Below are positions 43,232 through 54,840 of a stretch of DNA of 64,000 bases, one piece after another. The translations under genes and the position numbers were made by a program. The DNA lies in the NCBI GenBank assembly GCA_028274465.1, contig CM051458.1, positions 59,137,253-59,201,252 of the forward strand. The letters run 5' to 3'. Position 1 is the first letter of the stretch. Each line of letters begins with the position of its first letter. The notes beneath the pieces were generated by a model, which saw only the letters and a program-made list of their open reading frames with translations, did no database searches and was not told the DNA's origin. The DNA comes from Plantago ovata (Eukaryota > Streptophyta > Magnoliopsida > Lamiales > Plantaginaceae).

Positions 43232-44780
43232 TTGCTCTTGATTGTGCAGACTTCAGCCACGGAGACAAACAATGCAATCTGGCACTTTGACAGTGGTTGT
43301 GGAAAGCACATGACGGGCAACAAGAATAACCTTATAAACTATAGGCGATGGTCTAAAGGTCCAACAATAAGGTTTGTTGGTGGAGGCTTTGGTTCTACAA
43401 AAGGTTATGGTGACGTGAAGTTAGGATGCATTACCATTTCGGGAGTTCTTTATGTCAAAAATCTTAAGTTTAACCTTTTCAACATGAGTCAATTCACTGA
43501 TAAAGGATATTTCATCAAAATAAAAATGATGAATATAAACTTATAGACTTTGAGACAAAGAAGGTTATTATGGTTGCTAGAAGATCAGGAGGTCTGTACA
43601 CTGTAGATTGGTCTTCAGCAATCGTTGAAAAATATAATGCCTTGTCTCAGATCACGATTGCCTTGCTGAAAAAGCATGGTTATAGCATAAATGAACAAGT
43701 CACCTAAACTTTAAGACGCTGAATAAGCTGTCTAAAAAGACACTTGTAGTTGGATTACCTAAGGTTACTTTCAAGAAGGATGGTGTTTGCAATGCATGTC
43801 AGCAAGGAAAGCAAACCAAATCTTCTTTTAAGAACAAGGCAGTACCGTCAACTACAAAACCTTTACAACTCTTGCACATGGACTTGTTTGAATCTTTTTC
43901 AACAAGCTATGCTGGTAAGAAGTACATAATTGGATAGCCTCCAATCCCCATGGATTTACCCATACTGCTAGTTTGAAAATCTCTGTCAAGACAGTGCTGA
44001 GGGAGAATCCACTAATAGAAGATCTCCTCTGGTGGTGGTAGATGACTATTCAAGATTCACTTGGGTAGTATTTATCAAGCCCAAGTCTGAAACAAGGACT
44101 GAAATACCTAACTTCCTGAATAAGCTTGAAGTCATGAAAAATGATAAGGTAAAAGTCATAAGAACAGACCATGGTACTGAGTATTGCACTTCAAAAGGCA
44201 TACAACATCAGTTATCCTCAGTAAGGACACCACAACAAAACGGTGTTGCTGAAAGGAAGAATCGCACCCTAAAAGAAGCTGCAAGAACAATGCTTGCTGA
44301 CACTGAAGTAAGTGAAGCTTACTGGGTTGAAGCGATTAATACCGCCTGTTATACTCAAAACAGATGTCTGATTACTAAGGAATACAACAAAACTCCCTAT
44401 GAGTTATTTGTTGGAAGACCTCCTAACATCACCCATCTAAGAGTATTTGGTTGTAAGTGTTTTGTTCTTAACAATGGTAGAGAATATCTAAGAACATTTC
44501 AACAAAAGGCAGACGAAGCGATATTTCTTGGTTACTCCTTGCATAGTAAAGCTTATAGATTTTACAACAAAAAGGCACAAAAGATCGAAGAATCAGTGCA
44601 TGTTGTATTCTACGAAAAGTCACAAGGAGTGCCTGTTGAAGAAGAAATATCAGATTGCATGAAGAAGCTACTCATACACGAGCAAAGAACTGAATCTGAT
44701 GCTAGGCAAATCAAGTCAATTGAACTAAATGATGATTCTGACAATGACTCTCCTCCCCAAGTCATGACAAGATAAATATA
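43232..44780 (+). pseudogene. SIRE-type protease and integrase (copy A)
   Basis: Seen are the protease-like AIWHFDSGCGKHMTGNKNNL, the integrase zinc-binding CNACQQGKQTKSSF, the core VVDDYSRFTWVVFIKPKSET and GIQHQLSSVRTPQQNGVAER, and the downstream block TPYELFVGRPPNITHLRVFG. Fossil; broken. Confidence 0.85.
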
Positions 44781-45050
44781 GTTCATGACAAAGAATTTCC
44801 AGCAAAAGACGCAGTTGCTCCGGATATTGCTGAAACTATGCAACGTCCTGTGCCTGCTGATAAGTTACCACAATCTAGCAATGTTGAACAAGCAGTTGCT
44901 GATGAACCAATCTTAGTAGAGACACAACAAAATACCAGTAGTACTGAGCAAGTACATGCTAGAGAGTCACATGCTAATGAGCAAACTTATCCAGATCCAA
45001 AGAGAAGATAACCTGTTAATAAATGGATTAGAGATCATCCCTCTACGGAT

Positions 45051-46706
45051 ATGATTGGTGATATTGACAAGCGCCAAGTGACTAGATCCAAGGTATATGC
45101 TACTCATGGACTTGCTGAAGAAGTAAATGTCATAGAAGTAGAAGCTTTGTTCTCTTGCTTTGTTTCAGAAATTGAACCCAAGACCATAGAAGAAGCTTTA
45201 AAGCATTCTGAATGGATCAAGGCAATGCAAGAAGAATTGGATCAATTTGAAAGGAACAAAGTCTGGAAACTTGTACCCCTTGCTGAAGGCAAGAAAGCAA
45301 TTGGTACAAAGTGGGTGTTTAGAAACAAGCTGAGTGAGTCTGGTGAAGTAACAAGGAACAAAGCACGTTTAGTTGCTCAAGGTTATTGTCAGACTGAAGG
45401 ATTGGACTATGATGATTCTTATGCACCAGTTGCAAGATTGGATGCAATTAGACTTTTCTTGGCCTTTGCTGCTCACAATGACTTCATTATTTATCAAATG
45501 GATGTTAAAAGTGCATTCTTAAATGGTGAACTTGCTGAAGAAGTCTACGTGGAACAACCCCCTGGTTTTGAACTTCCCTCAGAAACCAAGATGGTATACA
45601 AGCTTCAGAAAGCTGTATATGGTCTAAAGCAAGCACCAAGAGCTTGGTATGATACCTTAGCTAAGTTCATTCTGGATAATGGTTTCAAGAAAGGTGAAGT
45701 TGACAAAACTTTGTTTACCATGAACCATGATGGTAAAATACTCTTAGTTCAAATTTATGTAGATGACATAATATTTGGATCTAAGGACAAGCAACTTTGT
45801 GATGATTTTGCCAAACTCATGACAAACAAATTTGAAATGAGCATGATGGGTAAATTGAATTATTTCCTAGGATTGCAAGTCAAGCAACTCAAGGATGGAA
45901 TATTCATAAATCAAGCAAAGTATGCGAAGGAAATGCTCATAAAGTTTAGGATCAAAGAGGAAGAAAAACCTGAAAAGATCCCTATGAGTGTTGGTACCAA
46001 ATTGGGCTATACTAAAGAAGATAAATGTGTTGAAGAACACAAGTATAGGAAGCTCATTGGTTCCTTGTTGTATTTAACAATAAGTAGACCTGACATTCAG
46101 TATGATGTTTGTGCGTGTGCAAGATTCCAATCTGATCCAAGAGAATCACACTACAAAAAGGCACTTAAAATACTGAAATATGTCAAAGGTACAGTCAATG
46201 TTGGATTATGGTATCCTAAAGATTCTGGACTTGAATTGGTTGGTTATTCTGATGCTGATCATGGAGGATCAACTCTTGATAGAAAAAGTACTTCTGGAAC
46301 TTGTCAGTTTCTAGGTACTAGATTAATATCATGGTTCAGCAAGAAGCAAACATGTGTTGCCAATTCATCTACTGGATCTGAGTACATTGCGGCAAGTTGT
46401 TGCACAGCTCAAATCCTATGGATTCAGCAACGATTAAGAGATTATGGTATTTCTGCAAAGAAATTACCAATCTTTTGTGATAATACAAGTGCTATTGCTA
46501 TCACGCAAAATCCTAAGTTCCACTCAAGGACAAAGCACATTGATATTAGACATCATTTCATTATAGATCATGTGGAAAAAGGAGACATTGAGGTTGTGAA
46601 AGTAGGTATCGATGATCAACTTGCTGACATCTATACCAAGCCCCTACCAGATAATAGATTCGCAATGCTAAGGTATAACCTTGGATTGATTGAATTACCT
46701 CAATAG
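45051..46706 (+). pseudogene. SIRE-type reverse transcriptase and RNase H (copy A)
   Basis: This is a long open stretch of about 550 codons with the Copia reverse transcriptase ([40 protein letters not shown], the catalytic [31 protein letters not shown]) and RNase H ([60 protein letters not shown]), ending LIELPQ. Fossil. Confidence 0.92.
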
Positions 46707-46726
46707 TAAGTGATACAATTGGCAGA

Positions 46727-47090
46727 TTGCTGAAACAGGCATTTAGCAAGCCAATATATGTTGACTTGTATAAAGCTCCTTCCACTGATTTCTACTAAAA
46801 GAAATGATAGTTCACTACATGATTGCTGAAACATGCATTCAACAAGTAATTCCTTCAAAACGGGTATTTGTTAGGAAACTTGATCACTTGCTGAGACGGG
46901 CACTCAGTAAGAGAAAGACCTTAAGGATTGCTGAAACGGACATTCAGACAATCAAAGATACTGAAACAGGTATTCAAGTATCAAAGGAAAAACTTGAGAC
47001 GGGAACTCAGCAAAGAGCAAAAACACTTCTCATATTTTACCAAAGGATATCTCAATATAAAAAGAATTTACTGAGATGGGAACTCGAAAA
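46727..47090 (+). other. Seven-hairpin array after pol (copy A)
   Basis: Seven short hairpins, at 46727, 46823, 46887, 46926, 46957, 46993 and 47067, each have a 7-base loop near ACRGGCA and a 5-10 bp stem. Examples: stem CTTGCTGAG with CTCAGTAAG at 46887; stem GATTG plus CTGAA with TTCAG plus CAATC at 46926; stem GATACT plus GAA with TTC plus AGTATC at 46957. The loops are constant and the stems vary while mostly keeping pairing. The array lies between the RNase H stop and the internal polypurine tract (AAGGGGGAAC, about 47127-47136). Confidence 0.75.
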
Positions 47091-47677
47091 TGTCTTTTAA
47101 CTTACAGAAATATGAGATATTTGATTAAGGGGGAACTTTCAGCAAATACAAGGCTTGTTACCTAAAAATGTAAGTGCCAAAGTTAAATTTGTCCAAATTC
47201 GCTGAAAAGATTCTTATTTACTTCAGCAAATAATTAGCGCTGCGGTAAAAAGGATCAAATCCCGTGAATATGGGTAAAATCAATTTGTGACGTTAATCGT
47301 GGCACAGATAAACTCACTGTTAATCATGACATGAAATACAATCGTGGCCATTGATTTAAAGTAGTTTTTGATCTGACGGTTAATATTACAAAGAGAAAGT
47401 GTGCTCTGACGGTTTTTGTTAGTGGACCACTATGCATTTAATGCAAAGGCTCCATTAACGCAGTTGAATCTCTATTTTACCCTTGCTGAGAACTCAAAAC
47501 CGTTTGAGCTTCTTGCACACCAGAGATACTATATAAACAAAGAGTTAGAGAAAGACAAAATTCTTTAACTCACATTTCCTTTCTTTGCAAATTTTATAGC
47601 CTGTGCCCTGAATTCACTATACCTCCGGTCAAAAAGCAAGTTAATCTTTTTCGTACATTTCTACCGCTATATAAGAA

Positions 47678-49566
47678 ATGGCTCCAAAGAGACAGTCCTC
47701 AAAGACCTCAAAGTCATCGAAAGCTGATAGTGCTGGGAAAAGCACTACTCCGGTTGAAACTCCGACAACCAACACAGTGAAAATTGTGTTGAAACACGAC
47801 CGAATAACGGAGAGACCCATGCCGCCTGCATATCTTGACACTGCAAAGTGTGAACAGATGATACAATGGGGCGGATTTGCCAAAGAGAAGTATATAAGAT
47901 ACTTATATGAACAAGATTTAGATGAAGAAAATGAAGAGGCACTAAACTTGATAAATCAACAAGGCCTTCTTTTCTTCATAACTGCTCGCCCTAAGAAAGT
48001 GAGTATGTTAGATGCTATGGAATTCTACAACAATGCAGAAATCCAAACTCTCACTAATGGACAAGGAGTCACTAAAAAAGTGATTTCTACCACAGTTCAA
48101 GGTGTGCAAATCATCCTGAAATGGATTGATTTAGCCAACATCTTTCAGATTCCAACTACTGGAACTGAAGATGACATCATTGCCACTGATGAAGAAATAA
48201 AAGCCTTCTACAGTGATGTCAGAAATGAAAGAATGAAGAAAGGCGAGATTGCTCCTGTGACTTGGACAAAGCACGTAAAAAGGAAGCATCTTTGCCATTC
48301 ACTTGGTCTAGTAGCTCTGCTACTCATCAAAGTCTTAGACTCCCAAGTTGGAGGAATTGACCAAGTAGGCTTGAGAAGGTGGCCATTGTTGATGCATATG
48401 CATGAGAAAAAAACTAAGCTCAACTGGGCTAAGTACATTTTCAACAGACTTGTTGATTGTGTTACTAAATTCAAGGTAAAGGTTGAAGACAACAAAGTCT
48501 CACCTACCTTCCCAGTCATGTATGGACTAAAAATATGCTATATCCTTGAACACTTCAGGATTCAGCTGAGAAACCCATTGCCGATTAAGAAATCAGTATG
48601 CAATGTGGGAAGAACCTTCTACAAGCAAAATGGACCTAAGCTTGCTGACAAGAAGTCAAAGAAAACAACAGCTGCAGATGTTGTCAGTGTTAGTCAGCAA
48701 GTCAGGTATCCAACAGCTGCAAATGTTGCTGAGACTGAAAATCAGTCCTTGAATGCAACTGCTGCAGATGGTGATCAACAAGGTAAGTGTACAACAGCCG
48801 TTGCTGAAAATGCAACAGCTGCAGATGTTGCTACTGGAGAGAAACTGGAAAAATCTAAGAAGAAAAAGAGGAAAGCTGTTGATGACACGCAAACTGCAGC
48901 GTCATCAGCTGACCCATCCCTAAGAAGAAACGGACAAAGACTTACCCAAGAAAGAAAACAATGACTCGTAAGACCATTTCAATTGTCCATGATCTTTCGG
49001 ATGATGCTCCAGGAGTTGCTGAAACACAAGCCACTCCAGTAGATGTTGTTGAAGTGTTTGCATAAGCCTTCAACAATGTTGAAGTGTTTGCAGAAGCCTT
49101 CAACAATCAACTCAATGTTGATACATCTACTGAGATAAGCCAACAAGGCAGTGGAAACGAAATTCCTGCCCCAATCCCAGATATCTACATTGTAGATAAT
49201 CTAGATGACCATACTCTGGAACCAGCAAGTGATATTGCTGCTGATCTGAGAAACGCAGCACTTGCTGATACTGCTGAAAAGATGGTTGTTGAACAAGCAA
49301 CTCATCAAGTTGCTGAAACTGCAGTTACTGAAGCTGTAATTGCTGAAGAACCAGTTGCGGAGACTGCAATGGTTCAAATCCCAGAGGTTGCTGAAACACC
49401 ACAAGAGACACTATTCCATGACGCATCTCGTGATGCTGAGAATATTGGACCTAGTTCACCAAAAACATCCATTGACAAAGTTCAGCTGGTGTTGACAGAA
49501 CTAAGCCAGAAAATGGATTTGGAGATTGATGATGTTAGGAAACTTGTAATTTTGATGAGCAATTAA
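47678..49566 (+). pseudogene. SIRE-type third frame, in the env-like position (copy A)
   Basis: It starts MAPKRQSSKTSKSSKADSAG. It contains a globular part (RPMPPAYLDTAKCEQMIQWG, KEKYIRYLYEQDLDEENEEA, FYNNAEIQTLTN, DEEIKAFYSDVRNERM, WAKYIFNRLVDCVTKF, PVMYGLKICYILEHFRIQLR), an Ala/Thr-rich repeat with ATAADV words, a strongly basic run (KSKKKKRKAV) and an acidic, Glu/Ala-rich tail. No signal peptide or convincing membrane segment is seen. In SIRE this place is called env-like, but what is visible here looks more like a soluble, possibly nuclear protein. Fossil; broken. Confidence 0.7.
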
Positions 49567-49712
49567 CCATGCTAAATTAAGAACAGTCCAGTAACTAGTA
49601 CTCTTAAGGTCCATAGGATTTTAGAATTTTAAGGACATTGTAAAAGAGGAACGTTTGCTGATGACTTAGATAGGTGTTAGATAAGTTATTTCTTTTGTGT
49701 ATGACGTATTTT

Positions 49713-49830
49713 ATTTTCTGAGAAGAAAATAATTTATTGACACTTTAGCGTATGATGTATTTTATTTTCTGAAAAGAAAATATCTTATTGATGCTTAGCT
49801 TTAATTAATCTTATTTTCTGAAAAGAAAAT
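49713..49830 (+). other. Three short hairpins with GNRA-type loops
   Basis: ATTTTCT and AGAAAAT pair around GAGA at 49713-49730 and around GAAA at 49764-49781 and 49813-49830. The spacing is about 50 bp. They lie between the third frame and the 3' LTR. Confidence 0.75.
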
Positions 49831-49908
49831 GACCTATTGAAGCATTTGCTGAAGATGTATTTTGTTTATTACAAAGAAATTACTGAAGCAAATAAGAAAC
49901 CGGTCAGA

Positions 49909-49970
49909 ATCTTGAAGACTTTTGAAGATCTGAAGACTTGAAGACTTGAAGACTTGAAGATTGCTGAAGA
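49909..49970 (+). repeat. Short tandem repeat of GAAGACTT words
   Basis: Several copies of GACTTGAAGA in tandem lie just before the LTR start. They probably arose by slippage. Confidence 0.6.
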
Positions 49971-49983
49971 CTGGTAAGGCACG

Positions 49984-51215
49984 TGTTGCTCAGAAAGTGA
50001 AATTTTCAGCAACAGCATTGCATAAGTGAAAATCTAAAAGACAGAGTAGGTTGTGCTTGCTGAAACTGAGAATGAACACTTGCTGATGAACATATGTGAC
50101 CTCTTGCTGAATGTACGTGATTTTGCGCTCCAATGTTACTGTTTGAATTCTATTCAAATGTGCATTTAATGCAAAGCTTACACGCAAAGGACATGAAGAC
50201 TAGAAGACAAACAAAGGTTGCTGCTGAAAGTACAAAAGCAAGATAGTGACATGTTAAGGAACAAAAGCCTTAGGATTTGAAATTCAAACGGCTCCTTACT
50301 TGCACTATAAATAGAGGTCATCCGGCAAAGAGTTGAAGTGTGTCAACAACGTGATCAAACTCTCACTTGTGCTTAAAAACTCACAAACCTTCAAACACTC
50401 TTACTGCCATTGATCCGTTCCAAGACTTAAAGCTTGAAAAAGCTACTTGTGAAGAAGTAGAACAAACTCGGCTAAGAAATTAGTTAAGTGTTCTTTCTTT
50501 CGAACAAGAACAAGTCTTGACACCAGAAACAATCAAACTTGTTTACTGCAAAGTATTCCAAGTTGTGTTTCTTAGATTACTTGTTGTAACTGAATAAGTT
50601 ATAATTAAGTCATCTCACCCCAAAACTCTCTAACTGAAAATAGACCCTTTCAGGCGTGATATTCAGGGGGAACTTAATCGAGCAAGGTTTTGCTGATTAA
50701 AAGTACCAAGTTTGGTGGAGAACAAGGTTGAGTTCTCTAGTTTAGGTTGGAGACAAAGCAAGTGTGCTTTGGTTTCTGTTGAATCGCTTTAGATAGGAGA
50801 TTGTAAGGAACCTCAATCATATCTTAGTGGATTCAGTCCTAGAAAGGACAAAGTGGATTAGTTGAGAGATTACGCCACTCTCAGATACCACTATAAAAGC
50901 GTTTGTGTGATTTACTTACTGCATTTAGCTTTCAGCAAATTATATCTGTTTGTACACAGTCACTCACTTCACTTGCTGAAACTCTTTACTTGCTGAAAAA
51001 GCACTTATTGTTTCAAAGACTTCCGCTCTCTGATTTAAGTATCAGCAAACCAAGTCACTGGAAAGTAACTTACGCTTGCTGAGAAAGTTAAGTATCAGCA
51101 ACCTCATTACTGAAAAGTAATAAGTACTTGCTGAGAAAGTTTTTAAACGACAAAAGTTTGAAAAGACTATTCACCCCCCCCTCTAGTCTTTTCTTGTTGT
51201 TTAAAGGGACCAACA
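49984..51215 (+). repeat. SIRE-type LTR shared by copies A and C
   Basis: The likely start is TGTTG at 49984 (complementary to the end CAACA at 51215), giving 1232 bp; the start is inferred from the terminal complementarity. A primer site and gag of copy C follow directly, so this LTR is both the 3' LTR of A and the 5' LTR of C. Confidence 0.82.
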
Positions 51216-51327
51216 AGTGGTATCAGAGCAGGAGGTTCTTTAGCCTTCTGCACTGAACCTAGATCCTCTTAAGTGCTTTCCGTAAATCACTTTCACTTGA
51301 TCAGTTTGGTAGTGCTTTGCTGACAGG

Positions 51328-53742
51328 ATGTCTTTAGGAGATGCTCCCTTGCTGAAGCTGGAAAATTACGAGAAATGGCGAAACAACATGATGTTACATC
51401 TTGAGGCCATTAGTGATAAGATGGTCACCGTCATTAATGATGGACCTATCAAGATCACTAAGATTGAAAGGAGTTTCCCTCACAAGACCACTGAAGCTGG
51501 GAAGGAAACCATCCTTGGCGAACCTTCAGATACTGTTGTGCCAAAACCAAGAGAGGAATGGACTTCTGACGAAGCTAAGAGATTCCGTCTTGATGGCCAA
51601 GCAAGAAATATCATCATCAGATCAACTCCGGATACCATACAGTGCAAACTGTGGGGTGCTAAGACTGCTAAGGAGGCTTGGAAAATGGTTCAAGATCTTT
51701 GTGCTGGATCTGACAAGACCAAGGAAAACAAACTTGAAGTACTTAAGCTGAAGTTTTAAAACTTTAAGCAAGGTGCTAACGAGTCACTCGAAGACTTGGA
51801 CTTCAGATTCACAACTCTTGTTAGTGAAATGGCAGCGCTGGGTGTTGGAAATCTTTATTCAGATTCTGAGAAAGTGAAAACTATCATCAGAAGTTTGAAT
51901 CAAGAATGGATCCATACTCAGAATTTCTATATAATCAAGGAATGCCTGACATTACACCAACTGAGTTGTTCTCTCATCTTGCTACTGTCAATTATGAGAC
52001 AAAGCAAAGAGAAAATGTGTTTGCTGAAAAATCGCAAAACATTGCTCTTGCTGCAAAGCCGTCATCTTCTGAAAAGAAGAATGATAAAGAGCCTGCTGAT
52101 GAAAATGCTTTAGTTGTTAAAAACATGAAGAAATTCATCAGTAAGGAACTTGAAAGGCGAAAGCAAAAGAGAAGCTGAAAAAGCATCTTGGTAATAACTA
52201 CCTTAAGTACAAGAATGATACTAGCTCGCTGAACAAGCAAGCTCAGCAAGCTACATCATCAGAAGAACCAGCAGTTGGAAATGATCTATGTTTTTACTGC
52301 AAAAAGCCTGGACACTTCAAAGCTAATTGCCCTTTGCTGAAAGGCAATCTGCTGAAAAGAAGAAGAAGTTCAAAAGAGCTTTCATTGCTGAAGAAAAGAA
52401 GAAGCTTCAAGAAAAAAATCGATGCATTGTGCATTGAGACAAGCTCCGAAGACAGTGAGGATGAAAGTTCAGACACCGACGATGAAGAAGCCACTCTAGA
52501 CGTGGAGATTGGCAAAGAAGTGTGTGGAATAGCTATGGAAGCTTATCCAGATGTGTCGAACTACGAATTCTGCCTCATGGCCGGTCAGGTAAATGATTCT
52601 ACCTCTGACTCAGATTCAGAAAGTGAAGACAAGATTGACCTTGACAAGATTCAAGGAGAAATCGAAAGATTTGAGAAAACTCTCAGCAAACAGCAAGAAA
52701 AACTTCAACTTGGTGAAACTCTGACCAAGCAAACTACTGAAAAGTATGTTTTGCTGAAAGAAGAAACAGAAGAAAAGGATGCTGAAATAAGGCGTCTTAA
52801 GAAGTTGATTGCTGAGGCTGCTGAGAAAATTCTCAAATGGCATTAGAATTAGAAGAGTATCAGTCCTCAATTCTAAAGTTACTTGCTGAAATCCAAGAAA
52901 TGAAAAAGATGAAAATCAATTTCAAATCCTATGTGGAAGCAAGTAATACGCTGACTGAACTAAACTCTTATTTGAGAGATCCATCTCAGAAAGAAGGTTT
53001 AGGAGCAACGTGTGAAGGCGATAACGTAGAAATCTTGAGAAAAGATAAATCACCTATCTCCTTTGTACGTGCTACTGATAGTAGTCCACCAGTGATCTAT
53101 CAGTTTTGTCAAACTAAGGTTGCTGAAACATGCAATCAAGTACCTATGACCATAAAGCCCACTGTTGCTACTCAAAGTAACAAGACTTTAAAAGGAAAAC
53201 AGGTTGTTGAAAAGCAACTGGAAAGAAAAAGAATGCCGTGAAGCATTCCGCCAAACAAATTGCTAAAAAGCAAGTTGTTAAGTCTAAAGTCAAGATTACC
53301 AAAAGTAATCAGAGGTCCTTTGCTGACAAACCTGAATCAAGTAAGGTTGCTGAAGCTAAAGCTCAGCATTCTCCAAAGAGCGGACTCGGTTTCAAAACCA
53401 AGCAAAGTCAACTCTTTCATGAGTATAAGCAAAGTCAGCAAAGATACTTCAAAGAGATGAAGAAAACCAAGCCTAAGAGTTCTGAAAAGACTCCCAATGC
53501 TAGGACTAGAAGGAACCTTGCTAGAAAAGAACTTACTGAAAAGTATGTTCAGCAAAAAGGTCAACAGAGCAAGACACCACATCAGAAAGTGGATTTGACC
53601 AGCACGAGTCAAAAGTCTTTCAGCTCAAAACCTCCTAGTTCCTCAGCAAGTAGAAAACAAGTCAAAGTTGAAAAACTTCAGACTTGGGTTTCCACCGGAC
53701 GCATTCTTGAACATGTTAATGGACATCCATCATTGGATAATT
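51328..53742 (+). pseudogene. SIRE-type gag (copy C)
   Basis: It starts MSLGDAPLLKLENYEKWRNN and has the same order as copy A: gag core, zinc-knuckle region, acidic segment (EDSEDESSDTDDEEATLDVE), coiled coil and Lys-rich tail. The tail ends GRILEHVNGHPSLDN. Fossil; broken. Confidence 0.85.
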
Positions 53743-53749
53743 AACTTGT

Positions 53750-54740
53750 TTGCTCTTGATTGTGCAGACTGCAGCCACGGAGACAAATGATGCAATCTGG
53801 CACTTTGATAGTGGTTGTGGAAAGCACATGACGGGCAACAAGAATAACCTTATAAACTATAGACGGTGGTCTAAAGGTCCAACAATAAGGTTTGCTGGTG
53901 GAGGCTCCGGATCTACAAAAGGCTATGGTGATGTGAAGTTGGGATGCATAACCATTTCTGGAGTTCTTTATGTCAAAAATCTTAAGTTTAACCTTTTCAG
54001 CATGAGTCAATTTGCTGACAAAGGATACTTCATCAAAATTAAAAGTGATGAATGTAAACTTGTAGATTTTGAGACTAAAAAGGTTATAATGATTGCAAGA
54101 AGATCAGGAGGCTTGTACACCGTTGAAAAATGCCTTGTCTCAGATCATGATTGCCCTGCTGAAAAAGCATGGTTATGGCATAAACGAACAAGTCATCTAA
54201 ACTTCAAGACGCTGAATAAGCTGTCTAAAAAGGCACTTGTAGTTGGATTACCTAGGGTTACTTTTAAGAAGGATGGTGTTTGCAATGCATGTCAGCAAGG
54301 AAAGCAAACCAAATCTTCTTTCAAGAACAAGGCAGTACCGTCAACTACAAAACCTTTACAACTCTTACACATGGACTTGTTTGAATCCTCTTCAACAAGC
54401 TATGCTGGTAAGAAGTATGGTCTAGTCGTGGTAGATGACTATTCAAGATTCACTTGGGTAGTATTCATCAAGCACAAATCTGAAACCAAGACTGAAATAC
54501 CTAACTTCCTGAATAAGCTTGAAGTCATGAAAATGACAAGGTAAGAGTCATAAGGACAGACCATGGTACTGAGTTTGTAAACCAGTACATAACGGATATT
54601 GTACCTCCAAAGGTATTCAACATCAGTTATCCTCAGTAAGGACACCACAGCAAAATGGTGTTGTTGAACGGAAGAATCGTACCCTGAAAGAAGCCGCAAG
54701 AACAATGCTTGCTGACACTGAAGATAAGTGAGGCTTATGG
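53750..54740 (+). pseudogene. SIRE-type protease and integrase (copy C)
   Basis: AIWHFDSGCGKHMTGNKNNL, WLWHKRTSHLNFKTLNKLSK, CNACQQGKQTKSSFKNKAVP and VVDDYSRFTWVVFIKHKSET are visible in order, as in copies A and B. The gap begins within the integrase region. Confidence 0.85.
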
Positions 54741-54840
54741 NNNNNNNNNNNNNNNNNNNNNNNNNNNNNNNNNNNNNNNNNNNNNNNNNNNNNNNNNNNN
54801 NNNNNNNNNNNNNNNNNNNNNNNNNNNNNNNNNNNNNNNN
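54741..54840. other. Assembly gap (100 N)
   Basis: Exactly 100 unknown bases between a plus-strand and a minus-strand element of the same family. The junction may be collapsed or misjoined. Confidence 0.99.

Larger units (their letters stand above)
39536..51215 (+). mobile_element. SIRE/Maximus-type Copia retrotransposon (copy A)
   Basis: Parts are: 5' LTR (39536-40715), primer site for initiator tRNA-Met (40718-40730), gag with zinc knuckle and coiled coil (about 40828-43226), protease and integrase (about 43232-44780), reverse transcriptase and RNase H (about 45051-46706), a hairpin array (46727-47090), an internal polypurine tract (about 47127-47136), a third frame (about 47678-49566), three short hairpins (49713-49830) and the 3' LTR (49984-51215). 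Integrase before reverse transcriptase plus a third frame is the SIRE layout. By eye the LTRs differ noticeably, so it is not young. Broken, roughly half a dozen or more breaks. Confidence 0.9.
51216..54740 (+). mobile_element. SIRE/Maximus-type Copia retrotransposon (copy C), runs into a gap
   Basis: Parts are: primer site (51218-51229), gag (about 51328-53742) with a zinc knuckle and coiled coil, then protease and integrase (about 53750-54740) ending at the 100-N gap. It is closely related to copy A in sequence and order. Its 5' LTR is the one shared with A. Broken, with several breaks. Confidence 0.88.
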
